The position numbers and the translations under genes were made by a program. Positions 8,893 through 18,575 of a DNA stretch of 64,000 nucleotides are shown here, one piece after another. The notes beneath the pieces are model-generated. The model did not search any database and had not been told where the DNA came from. It saw only the letters and a program-made list of their open reading frames with translations. This DNA is from Candidatus Altimarinota bacterium (GTDB taxonomy: Bacteria; Patescibacteriota; Gracilibacteria; BD1-5; UBA2023): NCBI GenBank assembly GCA_028713325.1, contig JAQTON010000002.1:1-64000 (forward strand), read 5' to 3'. How positions within the stretch are numbered: position 1 is the first letter of the stretch; each line of letters begins with the position of its first letter.

Positions 8893-10282
8893 ATACCTCT
8901 TTCTCCATCTCCATCGCGATGAGTATATTCATCTCGGCGGCATATTCGAGCGGGAGCTCCCGGACGACGGGCGAGAGGAATCCGTTCACGATCATCGTCT
9001 TCGCCGCATCCTCGTCGATTCCTCGGCTCCGCATATAGAAGAGTGCTTCTTCGGATATCCTCCCGGCACTCGCCTCGTGTGCCACGGTTGAGGAACTGTT
9101 GGCGACCCGGATATCGGGGAATGTATCGCTCTTGGACTCTGAATCGAGTATGAGTCCGTCGCACTCGATCTTCGCGACCGACCCGATAGCGGAGGGTTTG
9201 ATATCGAGGAGTCCGCGGTACGTCGCACGACCTCCGTCCTTGGAGAGGGATTTCGAGAGAACCTTCGAGGTAGTGCATTCTCCGATGTGGATGACTTTGG
9301 CTCCCGTATCGGTATCCTGTCCAGCTGCTGCGAGTGCCACGCCGATGTGGGTTGCGGAACTCCTGTTTCCTTTCAGAACCGAGCACGGATAGAGCATCGT
9401 TACGCCCGAACCCATATTCCCCCCGACCCACTCTATGAACCCCTCCTCTTCCACAATTGCGCGCTTGGTGTTGAGGTTGTAGGTATCGATAGACCAGTTC
9501 TCGACTGAACTATATCTCATTTTCGCTCTCTTACCGACAGAGATTTCCACACAACCGGCATGGAGGCTCGCCGTTCCGTACTTTGGTGCCGAGCACCCCT
9601 CGATGTAGTGTGTCTGTGCCTCGTCTTCGAGAACGATAATCGTATGCTCGAACTGCCCTCCGGCACGGGCGTTCATACGGAAATACGCCTGAAGCGGATC
9701 GTCGATGACGACGCCTTTCGGAATATAGAGAAATGTTCCCCCACTCCACACCGCGGCATGAAGGGCGGAAAATTTGTGGTCGTTCACTGGAATCGCTTTC
9801 ATGAAATGTTTTCGTACCAATTCTTCGTGATTTTTAATTGCCACGGACATATCTTCAAATATCACTCCAAGGTCTTTGAGTTCCTGACGGAGATTGTGGT
9901 ACACCACTTCGCTGTCGTATTGTGCCCCGACTCCCGCAAGCATTGCCTTTTCCGCTTCGGGAATACCGAGGCGGTCGAAAGTTCGTTTGATATCATCCGG
10001 GACATCTTCCCAACTCTTCCGGTCTCCTTCCACCTGAGCTTTCGCGAAATATCGAATGGACTCGAGATCGAGTCCGCTCAAATCCGGACCCCAAGAGGGG
10101 AGAGGTTTACTGTTGAATATTTCCAGAGCTTTCAACCGAAGTTCGAGCATCCAAGCGGGATCGTTGTTTGACTCCGAGATTTTTCGCACTACTTCCTCCG
10201 AGAGACCGGCATCGGAAATATCGCGATAAACGATTTTATCACTCTGGTCGAGATGGGATTGGAGAGAATTATTTTTCTGCAT
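8891..10282 (-). CDS. sufB: Fe-S cluster assembly protein SufB
   Basis: 463 aa, the usual length. SufB is the main scaffold of the SufBC2D complex. Conserved stretches appear throughout: 'NNDPAWMLELRLKALEIF', 'GVGAQYDSEVVYHNL', 'HAAVWSGGTFLYIPKGV', 'YIEGCSAPKYGTASLHAGC', 'GECTTSKVLSKSLSKDGG' and 'HEASAGRISEEALFYMRSRG'. The Cys near the conserved 'EGC' and the late 'ECDGL' are retained. No TGA codon occurs in 463 codons, unusual here for a Gly-rich protein. It starts 11 nt after sufC. Confidence 0.97.
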   Translation of the reverse strand: MQKNNSLQSHLDQSDKIVYRDISDAGLSEEVVRKISESNNDPAWMLELRLKALEIFNSKPLPSWGPDLSGLDLESIRYFAKAQVEGDRKSWEDVPDDIKRTFDRLGIPEAEKAMLAGVGAQYDSEVVYHNLRQELKDLGVIFEDMSVAIKNHEELVRKHFMKAIPVNDHKFSALHAAVWSGGTFLYIPKGVVIDDPLQAYFRMNARAGGQFEHTIIVLEDEAQTHYIEGCSAPKYGTASLHAGCVEISVGKRAKMRYSSVENWSIDTYNLNTKRAIVEEEGFIEWVGGNMGSGVTMLYPCSVLKGNRSSATHIGVALAAAGQDTDTGAKVIHIGECTTSKVLSKSLSKDGGRATYRGLLDIKPSAIGSVAKIECDGLILDSESKSDTFPDIRVANSSSTVAHEASAGRISEEALFYMRSRGIDEDAAKTMIVNGFLSPVVRELPLEYAAEMNILIAMEMEKEV

Positions 10283-10293
10283 AAAAATTAAAT

Positions 10294-11022
10294 TTAAGAT
10301 TCGAACCCTCCCACTCCAATCTTCTCCACCAATTCTCCACCCCCTCGCTCGGCAATCTCTCCGTTTTTCAGGATAATTACTTCATTCGGTTTCACGAACT
10401 CGGTCATACGGAAGTTGTGGGTGATGATAATGAGGGTGTTATCAGGGGTTTTTACCCGTGAAAGGAGCTCCGCAACGGTACGGAACGCATCGACATCGAG
10501 CCCGCTCTCGATCTCGTCAAGGATAATGTACCGAGGATTCAGGAGTTTCATCTGAAGAATCTCGATTTTTCGTTTCTCCCCACCCGAAAATCCGACATTG
10601 AGATCCCGATCGAGGAAAGATTCGGGCATAGAAAGTTCTTTCGTGAGTGTTGTGAGATATCTCCGACAGAGAAAAGGGGAGAGTGCTTTGGTTCCAGCAG
10701 AAAGATTCCTGTTATAGATCGTTCGGAGATACTCCCCGAGCCGAACTCCTCGTACTTCCGGGATATTCTGAAGGGAGAGGAAAAGTCAGCGATGACTCCG
10801 TTCGTCGGGAGTCATGGTTGCGAGATTTTCCCCGTCGATCGTCATACTTCCTTCTTGTATTTGGTACTTCGGGTGTCCCATAAGAGTCAAGGCGAGCGAG
10901 GATTTTCCGCTCCCGTTCTGTCCGAGGAGATAGTAGGTTTTTCCTGTTTCGAAAGCGATATCGATGTTTCGGAGAATCTCTTTTCATTCCACGGAAACTC
11001 GGAGGTTCTGTACTTGTATCAT
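10294..11022 (-). CDS. sufC: Fe-S cluster assembly ATPase SufC
   Basis: 242 aa with two TGA-Gly codons. SufC is the ABC-type ATPase that drives SufB-SufD. Walker A 'LGQNGSGKSSLA' (about 35-46), the Suf-specific 'R(G)LFLSLQNIPEVRGV' with G from TGA, the signature 'VGFSGGEKRKIEILQM' (about 140-155), Walker B 'YIILDEIESGLDVDA' and the H-loop 'IIITHNFRM' are in order. The ATG (MIQVQNLRVSVE) is the first in frame. First gene of the sufCBD group. Confidence 0.97.
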
Positions 11023-11157
11023 TGCAGTAAATTAAAGATGACTAAATTGGTCACATATTATGAAAAAATGAGCGGAATGCAAATGAAAAAAGGTTTTTCT
11101 TGCTATCCTCGTATTTTCCTTATAATGCTCTATATTATTCATTCTTCACTCTTTTTT

Positions 11158-12336
11158 ATGTCCAATACCATCACCTGTCCGAATTGCCGAAAAGTCATCG
11201 ATCTCTCCGATATCGCAAAAAGCGAACTCGAAGGGGAATTCGCCAAGCGCGAGGCGACCATGCAGGAAGAGCTCAAGAAACGCGAAGAGGAAATAAAGAA
11301 AGAGATGTGGGGAAAGGCAGTCGCCGCCGCGAAAGCCCAATCCGACGAGGAAAACAAGAAGCGAGAGATAGAACTCGAAACGCTCCGAAAACGGGATGAA
11401 GAGGGTCGTAAAAAAGAGATGGATTTCCTCCGAGAGAGACAGGGATTCGAGGATAAGATGAAGGCAAGTGAATTTGAAAAAGAGAAAGCGATTTTCGAAG
11501 CAAAAAAACAGATGGAAGAGGAACTCAAAGTACAACTTCGCAAAGAACAGAACCTCGAACAGGAAAAATCCCAGCTCGAGTGGGAGAAGAAGCTCGCCGA
11601 ACGAGACAAGCAGATGGAGATTCTTCAACGATCTCTCGCGGAAGCCAACCAGAAAGCGAATCAGGGTTCTATGCAGATCCAGGGAGAGATTCAGGAGAAT
11701 GCCCTGAAATGACTCCTCGCGAGCGAATTCCCGTTCGACCTCATCGACGATGTTCCGACCGGTATCAAAGGAGCGGATCTCATCCACACCGTCCGCAACC
11801 AGTTTGGTCACTCGGCCGGCATCATCGCCTGGGAATCCAAAAACACGAAAGCATGGTCGGACTCCTGGGTCGACAAACTCAAAGAAGACCGCCTCCGTGT
11901 GAACGCCTCCATCTCCGTCATCATCTCCAATGTTCTCCCCGAAGGAGTCAATCACTTCGGACTCTACAAGGATATCTGGGTTACCGAGTGGCGTTATGTC
12001 GTTCCGCTCACCATCGCCCTTCGAGAGCAGATGATTACTATGGAACATGTCAAGAATTCTCTCAAAGGCAAGGACGAAAAGATGGATATGCTCTACTCCT
12101 ATCTTACCTCCACCGAGTTCCGCGACAAGATCCAGAACGTCATCGAAGCGTTCCAGTCCATGAAGGAATCTCTCGAAACTGAGAAACGCTCCATGGAGCG
12201 GATTTGGGCATCCCGCGAGAAGCAACTCGACCGAGTCATCTCCAACACCGCCCGTCTCTACGGCGATATGCAGGGGCTTATCGGAGCTCAGCTTCCGAAA
12301 GTGGAGTATTTGGAACTAGGGAGTGGAGAGGAATAA
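11158..12336 (+). CDS. DUF2130 coiled-coil protein
   Basis: 392 aa with one TGA-Gly. The N terminus has a zinc-ribbon-like 'CPNCRKVIDLSD', then about 150 residues of Lys/Glu-rich coiled coil (45-180), then the DUF2130 core: 'FPFDLIDDVPTGIKGADLI', 'WESKNTKAWSDSWVDKLKE', 'ASISVIISNVLPEGV' and 'WRYVVPLTIALREQMI'. The core looks like a restriction-endonuclease-type fold, with D and E-x-K residues present; cellular role unknown. Start is the ATG of MSNTITCPNC. Its last 57 nt recur at 12915-12971 beyond a toxin-antitoxin pair. Confidence 0.92.
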
Positions 12337-12398
12337 AAAAACTTGCATTTTACGTAAAATCCGTAATATACGGATATGTACTTATTAACTCCAGAAAT

Positions 12399-12635
12399 AT
12401 GGAAACTCTCACCGCTACGATAGTGCAGAAGAATTTCGGTGCCGTGATGCGCAAGATTGGTCGATCACCCGTATTTGTGAGCCAACATGGCGAGCCACGG
12501 GCAGTCATTCTCGGACTCGAGGATTTCCGGGATCTCATCGATGGTAAGATGGCGACAATTGCATATGAGTCGCGGGATTTTCTCTCCGTAGAAGAGTCGA
12601 CTGATTTTATCGCTTCTCTTGCACGACATGCTTAG
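12399..12635 (+). CDS. Phd/YefM-type antitoxin
   Basis: 78 aa. Starts METLTATIVQKNFGAVM, followed by 'PVFVSQHGEPRAVILGLEDF', the Phd/YefM DNA-binding pattern, and an acidic C-terminal tail for toxin binding. The TAG stop overlaps the start of the downstream toxin (ATGCTTAG, 8 nt), as expected for translational coupling. A palindromic CCGTAATATACGG (12361-12373) sits in its promoter region, a plausible autorepression operator. Confidence 0.85.
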   Translation: METLTATIVQKNFGAVMRKIGRSPVFVSQHGEPRAVILGLEDFRDLIDGKMATIAYESRDFLSVEESTDFIASLARHA

Positions 12636-12906
12636 TATACAACTTTCCCGCCGTGTGCGGGATTTTCTTGAGGCTATTCCGAAAAAGCACGCATGACAAA
12701 TCGCTCACAAGATCCAGGAGATCGCGACCGATCCGAATGCTCGTCCACCCCATCCGCTCCGAGGATTTCCAGGATACTATCGTGTCAAATCGGGCGAATA
12801 TCGATTCATCTATCGGATCGAGAACGATCACATCTTGCTCGTTCTCATCGCCGGGAAACGAAACGATGACGAGATTTATCGGGATTTTTTAAAGATGATG
12901 AAATAA
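12628..12906 (+). CDS. RelE/ParE-family toxin
   Basis: 92 aa, revealed only by reading TGA at codon 23 as Gly (PKKHA-G-QIAHKI). Family pattern: 'LEAIPKKHAGQIAHKIQEI' helices, 'HPLRGFPGYYRVKSGEYRF', 'IYRIENDHILLVLIAGKRND' and a final 'EIYRDF'. RelE-type toxins cleave ribosome-bound mRNA, ParE-type act on gyrase; the sequence does not decide between them. Coupled to the antitoxin by an 8-nt overlap. Confidence 0.88.
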
Positions 12907-12914
12907 GGCAGTTT

Positions 12915-12971
12915 ATCGGAGCACAGCTCCCAAAAGTGGAGTATTTGGAATTAGGGAGCGGGGAGGAATAG
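12915..12971 (+). repeat. second copy of the DUF2130 gene tail
   Basis: 57 nt matching 12280-12336, the last 18 codons plus stop of the DUF2130 gene. 50 of 57 bases agree, and all seven differences are silent (including TAA versus TAG), so both encode IGAQLPKVEYLELGSGEE. The copies flank the toxin-antitoxin pair as direct repeats. Confidence 0.85.
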
Positions 12972-12996
12972 TTTTTTTATAATTAAGATTATAAGT

Positions 12997-13986
12997 ATGG
13001 TAACGAAGAGAAAACAAATACATCCAAAAATAAAAGAAGTTCTTGGTTTTGATTCATGAATATCAGACAAAGAATTTCTAAAAAACTGGAAAAATAAAAC
13101 TACTCAGGTTTGCAAGCCCTGCTGGGAATTAAAATATTGTCCATATTGACCATTCGTTGAACAGTCTCCAATATTACCACCACTCAGAGATAGTTCCATA
13201 GAGCATAATGAGTATCTAAAAAAATGTCTGGAAACAAATAAGATGGGGAATGTAACTCAATTATCTCCAGAGGAAATTAAAAAAGAAAAGGAATTTTTAT
13301 CTATATTAGAAGAATATCCAAAATTTTTACTACCCGAAATCTTTCGTGAACTAAATGACGAGGAATTGGTTCAAGAAGGAATAAAAGAAAACTTGAAATT
13401 AATTGATTTATATCAAACTCCTTATGGTAATTTCGAAAGTTATAAAGTTCCTTTTCCTCTTGATGAAGAAGACGAAAAAGAAAGAATCTTTGAAGAACTT
13501 GATAATATAATTATAACACCTGAATTAACCAAGAGATTAAAGGAAAAAATCAATAAAATCAAAAAAGCAATAAAAACTGGTCATAGAGATGATACTAAAC
13601 CACTAGACCCAATCAGAAGAAAGTACTTTGAAGAATCAGTGATCGAATTCAATCTGGAGGATTACCCAGAGGATATTCCAGAAAATATAACAGAAGCTGC
13701 GTGTAATATTTTTGGGCATATTTGTCCAGTTTTCTTTGTGGGAGAATCAATCACTGAAACTTCAGAGAAGCGAAGGAAGGGAAGATATATCTCTTTTAAT
13801 ACAAAGATGCGTGTAGTTAGGAGAGATAATTATACATGCCAAGAGTGTACTATGCACCTAAAGGATGACGAAGTTGAATTTGATCATATAATCCCAGTTT
13901 CTAAATGAGGAAGTTCAGAAGAGCATAATATTAGATTAACATGTTTTGATTGTAATCGAAGTAAACTTGATGATGTGAGGATATAG
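12997..13986 (+). CDS. HNH endonuclease family protein
   Basis: 329 aa to the TAG, with three TGA-Gly codons. N-terminal Cys cluster 'CKPCWELKYCPYGPF' (about 39-53). A long charged helical middle is followed by the HNH domain: 'RRDNYTCQECTMHLKDDEV', 'FDHIIPVSK(G)GSSEEHNIRL' and 'CFDCNRSK', giving two CxxC zinc knuckles and the DH/HN catalytic pair; bracketed G is TGA. AT-rich compared with both neighbours, so probably acquired, but from a donor with the same code. The frame continues past the TAG for 36 sense codons to TAA at 14095, so the C terminus may be truncated. Confidence 0.9.
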
Positions 13987-14099
13987 TACATTGAAAAAGA
14001 TAGAATTTACTGAACGATAACTGATACTTGGTTTACATATGAATGTGAAACAGGTAGTAATTGTTTTATAAAACGAGTTCCTTCAATTGGAAAATAAAT

Positions 14100-14129
14100 A
14101 ATACCCTCACGAATTTCGTGAGGGTATTA
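14100..14129. terminator. bidirectional terminator between HNH gene and xthA
   Basis: AATACCCTCACGAA-t-TTCGTGAGGGTATT is a near-perfect stem with A and T rich flanks, placed between two convergent genes. Confidence 0.85.
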
Positions 14130-14135
14130 TTGTCT

Positions 14136-14900
14136 CTACTCTATCTCCACTCCCACCGGACAATGATCCGATCCTCGGACCTCCTGTCGGATAAAGGCAC
14201 TTTGGAGTCTTGTTCGGAGTGACTCGGAAACGAGGAAATAATCGAGACGCCATCCGATGTTTCGGTCTCGTGCGTGGAAGAAGTTACTCCACCAGGTATA
14301 CTCTCCCGTTTTCTCGGAATAAAAATGCCGAAACGAATCAATAAAACCACTGGAGAGAAATTTCCTGAATCCGTCTCGCTCCTCGTCGGTGAATCCGGCA
14401 TTTCCCCGGTTCTCGCGAGGATTCGCGAGGTCGATATCCTCATGGGCGACATTCAGGTCTCCGCAGACGATGACTGGTTTCTCGACTTCTAAACGCTTGA
14501 GATAGTCGAAGAAGAGACTATCCCAGAGCTGACGGTATTCGAGTCGTTCGAGTTCCCGTTTGGCGTTCGGAGTGTAGACCGTGACGAAGAAATACTCCTC
14601 GAATTCGAGCGTGATAATGCGCCCTTCGGTATCGTGTTCCGCCATACCGTAGCCATAACGAACGGAGAGCGGTTTTATCTTCGAGAAAACAGCGGTTCCG
14701 GAGTATCATTTGCGTTCGGCGGCATTCCAATATTTTTGGTATCCGAGGGATTGGAGGTCGAGTCCCGCGGGGAATTGTTCTTCGGTCGCTTTCACTTCCT
14801 GGAGTCCGATGATATCGGGGGATTCTTTTGCGAGGTATTCGAGGAAACCTTTTGTGAGCACCGATCGGACTCCGTTCACATTCCAGCTGACAAATTTCAT
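14136..14900 (-). CDS. xthA: exodeoxyribonuclease III
   Basis: 254 aa with one TGA-Gly. This AP endonuclease and 3' repair exonuclease nicks abasic sites in base-excision repair. Motifs: 'MKFVSWNVNGVRS' at the start, 'DIIGLQEVKA' (catalytic Glu), 'ERK(G)YSGTAVFSK' with G from TGA, 'TVYTPNA', 'CGDLNVAHEDIDL', 'RLDYFLVS' and the terminal 'SDHCPVGVEIE' with the catalytic His. The ATG of MKFVSW is chosen over upstream ATGs because it matches the family start. Confidence 0.97.
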
Positions 14901-14960
14901 AGACGATTGATGAGAATATAACTTCCCTAATAGTAGGGGAAAACCAGAAAAAATCAATAA

Positions 14961-14986
14961 AAAATCCTCGAATTCGAGGATTTTTT
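14961..14986 (-). terminator. terminator of rplA
   Basis: AAAATCCTCGAATTCGAGGATTTTTT, a perfect palindromic stem with a T tract, lies 16 nt beyond the rplA stop. Confidence 0.85.
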
Positions 14987-15001
14987 ATAAAATACTTATT
15001 A

Positions 15002-15688
15002 TTAGTTTTCAATACGAATGGAAGGCCCCATAGCGTTACATACATAGATACTGTTGATGTACCCTGCTCCGCTCTTAAGTCCGGTTGGTTTTACGTCACG
15101 AACGGTCTTGAGGAAGAATTCGATATTCTCCTGAAGTTTTTTCGGTCCGAAAGAGAGTTTTCCCACGAGGGAGTGAACATTTCCTTGTTTGTCGTTTTTG
15201 AATTCGAATTTACCACCCATAACCTCTTTTACGATAGCGATAAGATTATCGCCTACCGTACCGGTCTTTGGATTAGGCATAAGTCCCTTTGGTCCGAGAA
15301 CCTTTGCGATCTTACCCATCTTTCGCATCATAGCGGGAGTGGCGATTGCCACATCGAAATCGATTTTACCGGTCGCAACGATATCTACGAGGTCATCACC
15401 TCCGGCAACAGTCGCACCGAGAGCGAGGAGCTCTTTTTCATTTCCTACGTCAGTAAAGGCTCCGATTCGAACCGTTTTACCGCTTCCGTTCGGAAGACTG
15501 ATAGTCGAACGAATCATCTGATCGGCGTATTTTGGGTCGATATTGAGATTAAAATGGATTTCTACCGTTGGGTCGAACTTCACCGTGTTCGTTCGTTCGA
15601 GAAGCTCTACCGCTTCGCCAACCGTATATATGCGTTCTTTTTCAACGAGGGCGATAGCCTGGTTGTACTTCTTTCCGTGTTTCTTCAT
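15002..15688 (-). CDS. rplA: 50S ribosomal protein L1
   Basis: 228 aa, normal length. L1 binds 23S rRNA at the stalk region and represses its own operon in other bacteria. 'DPTVEIHFNLNIDPKYADQM', 'GAFTDVGNEKELLALGA', 'LGPKGLMPNPKTGTV' and 'GPKKLQENIEFFL' match the family. Usually paired with rplK, but here monocistronic, with its own terminator. No TGA codons. Confidence 0.97.
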   Translation of the reverse strand: MKKHGKKYNQAIALVEKERIYTVGEAVELLERTNTVKFDPTVEIHFNLNIDPKYADQMIRSTISLPNGSGKTVRIGAFTDVGNEKELLALGATVAGGDDLVDIVATGKIDFDVAIATPAMMRKMGKIAKVLGPKGLMPNPKTGTVGDNLIAIVKEVMGGKFEFKNDKQGNVHSLVGKLSFGPKKLQENIEFFLKTVRDVKPTGLKSGAGYINSIYVCNAMGPSIRIEN

Positions 15689-15861
15689 GAGAATGATAAT
15701 GATAAAAAATAAATTGGTCCAAGTGAAAGTTTATGAGCTTTCTCCCAATTTGTAGTTTTTGGACGCGCGAATTATATGGAAAATGAGAGGGAATGCAAAT
15801 TTAAATAGGATTTTTAGAATTGCTTCAAAAACACGAATTTTTATCACCATCCTTATAAATC

Positions 15862-17469
15862 TTACCAAGAAATAACAAATCCTGGTGATGAACAGGTATA
15901 GCCAGCAGCACATTCGCTTAGAACACCAGGGATATAATTTCCCTCTGAATCGTGTGATGAGGGGGTCATGCAGGGTCTTGTCGCAGGAATCATATTGGAA
16001 CGATTACACCATTGCGGAACCCACATACTAGTGCCCGCCCCACTTACCGTAATGGTTTTTTGTCCGTTGTAGGAGATTGTCGGATAGTTCCAAACAGAAT
16101 TCATTCCAGAATCTTGTCAGCTCGAAGCGGTATTTTTAGCTATCCCTGGCGAAAATACATAATCTTTATTGCTATAATTACACGCAGGAGTACACATACC
16201 ACAATCGCCATATCCATAAACGGGTAATCTGACATTAATCGTTCCATCCGAGTTGGTAGATACGGTAACGCTCCTGTTGCATGAAAGTTTTGTCACTCCT
16301 TCATCAATGATCTTAACCATAGGACCTCAATAAAGGGAACCATAGTAATCATCGCTATCATAAGTTCCATTGTCATACATTACGGCTACTTGAGAAATTG
16401 CCGTTGCCGGACCAGCGCTACTACAATTTATCCCATCCCACGCATACCCATTGTCACACTTATAATTACAAGCAGTTGAACTGGCTGTCGTATTATAGAC
16501 AGTGGCGGAGTTAGCCGGAGACCAAGCGGTTCCGTCCCATGTCTGGGTATAGCTTGATACAGAATTCCAGGTAGTTCCAGTTGCCGGTTTGGCGGTACAG
16601 GTATGGATTTGAGAATCGGCCACACAGGAAGTTCCATTCCATGTGTAGTGTACATTACAAGTAAATCCACAACTTGTGACCGCATTTGTCCATGAAGTCG
16701 GGGGTTCCCATATCGAACCATTCCAAGTTTGAACATACGTATTTACGGTAGAAGCGGTTGCATTTGTAGGAATAGAACCTCAACAGGTAAGAGTTTGCTT
16801 ATTGTTTACGCAGATTGGGTTTCCATTCGCAGTAAATCCCTTTACCACCTGAACTCATGGACAAGTTGTAGACATATTGGTGAAAAAATCTTGGAATTTC
16901 CCTCAGGTAGATTGTTCGGATGGAGTGGAGGGCAATGTAAGACCTGATGGGATAAGAGGAGTATGGGGTGTGATATCTGTAGAAATATCGGGAGTGACAC
17001 AATATTTCCATCCGTCAGAAGCAAAACCTTTAACAATCTTGTTTCCAGAACAGAGTCCGGAGAGATTTTCGAAATATTTTGCAAACTTACCCCCTTTGAT
17101 TTGTCCTGTCGGAGCGTTGGTTGGATACGCTCCAGAAGTAGCGGGAGTGGTAATGGAAATTACCGGCCCACCGTACGTCCCGTCCGATGGGACGCAGATT
17201 CGATTCAGATTTGCATCAAATCCTTTGAGAAACTCATTTGCAGGACAGGACACAAACATATTGGTAAATCGAGTGGAAAAAGAACCGTTTGTTATAAATG
17301 ATGAGGGGGTAGTGGTTGGAAAAACAATCACTGCTGCATAGACAAGACCTATGAGGAGAGAAAAAGATCAAAAAACAAGAAGGAATTTGAAAGAAAGGGT
17401 CTTATTGATTAATCACTTTTGTTGTTTATCTTGCATATAACGAGAGGATAATATATTTTTCAAGTTCAT
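15862..17469 (-). CDS. secreted Cys-rich repeat protein
   Basis: 535 aa; seven TGA-Gly codons. An N-terminal hydrophobic segment (about 24-44, FLLVF-G-SFSLLIGLVYA) should export or anchor it. The exported part has a motif 'PTGQIKGGKFAKYFENL', repeated later as T-(G)GKFQDFFTNM, and two Cys-rich repeats of about 60 aa sharing 'YVQTWNGSIWEPP' / 'YTQTWDGTAWSPA' and C-x-F/Y-x-C then Y-x-W-D/N-G-x-x-C. The C-terminal part is also Cys-rich. Paired cysteines suggest disulfides outside the cell. Start is the ATG of MNLKNILSSRY; a second ATG lies 11 codons in. Related at its N-terminal motif to the 50546-51370 gene. Function unknown. Confidence 0.8.
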
Positions 17470-17543
17470 GGTACCTGAAAATTATATACCAAAATAAAAA
17501 AATACAAAAAGATTTTTCTTCTCGGTATGATTTTTAATCTCGA

Positions 17544-18566
17544 TTAAAACTGCTTCAAAAAAGCCAAATTCGGATTCTGAAAATAGCGCATATCAGGTAT
17601 TCCATAATTAATCATAACGAGACGATTGAGTCCGAATCCGAAGGCGAATCCGGCGTATTCGTCCGGGTTGATTCCTCCTTCTCGAAGGACATTCGGATGG
17701 ATGAGCCCTGCTCCCATAAACTCTATCCATCCGGACTTCTTACAGATCTTGCACCCGGTTCCCGAACAGAATGGACAAGAGAAATCCACCTCCACTCCCG
17801 GCTCTACAAATGGAAAATACCCGGGACGCATACGGATGGAAACTTCTCGACCGAATATATCGGAGAGCATCGTTCGAAGTGTGTATTTCAGGTTCGCAAG
17901 GGTAATGTTTTTATCGATCACCATTCCTTCCACCTGATAAAAAGTATTCTCGTGCGTCGCATCGATATCCTCATTTCGGAACACTCGCCCGGATATGATT
18001 GCCTTAATCGGAGCTCCTTTGGATTTCATGATGATATTCTGCATGCTCGAAGTCTGCGTCGCGAGCACATTCCCGGTTCCCTCGAGCCAAAAAGTATCCT
18101 GCATATCGCGAGCCGGGTGGGTTTTCGGGATATTGAGCGAGTCAAAATTCCAGTACTCGGTCGTCACTTCGTTCGATTCGTAAATATCGAATCCCATGCG
18201 TTTGAAACTATCCTCGACCTTCATAAGCGTCCGAGTGATTGGATGAAGATGGTTTCCTGTATCCTCGGAAACCGGCAAAGTTACGTCTTCGAACTCGTTC
18301 GCGAGCCGATCAGCGATGATCCGGTTCTTGATAACCGTGAGCTGTGTCTCGAAAGCGGCAGTAATGCGAATCTTGCATTCGTTGATGGCTTTTCCGACCG
18401 TTTTCTTCTCTTCGTCGGAAAGGTCTTTCACTCACTTGAGGAGTTCCGTCAAAGACCCGTTCTTCCCGAGAATGGCGTTACGGAGATCGATGAGAGTGAC
18501 TTCGGACGTGAGGGCGGATATCTGAACGAGAGAGTCTTGTTCGAGGGATTGGAGAGTATGGAGCAT
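17544..18566 (-). CDS. pheS: phenylalanyl-tRNA synthetase alpha subunit
   Basis: 340 aa with one TGA-Gly (LLK-G-VKDLSDEEK). It charges tRNA-Phe together with PheT, which is not in this window. Class II motifs are visible: 'HLHPITRTLMKVEDSFKRMG', 'THPARDMQDTFWL', 'RVFRNEDIDATHENTFYQVE', 'GYFPFVEPGVEVDF' and 'FGFGLNRLVMINYGIPDMR'. A CxxC-CxxC insertion (CPFCSGTGCKIC) is typical. ATG start nine bases after the dnaN stop, so the two are co-transcribed. Confidence 0.97.
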
Positions 18567-18575
18567 AGGATTATT

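Noticed and set aside
11146-12225. Long minus-strand open frame opposite the DUF2130 gene
   Set aside because: Leu/Phe-rich shadow of a Lys/Glu-rich coiled coil; the plus strand has the family match.
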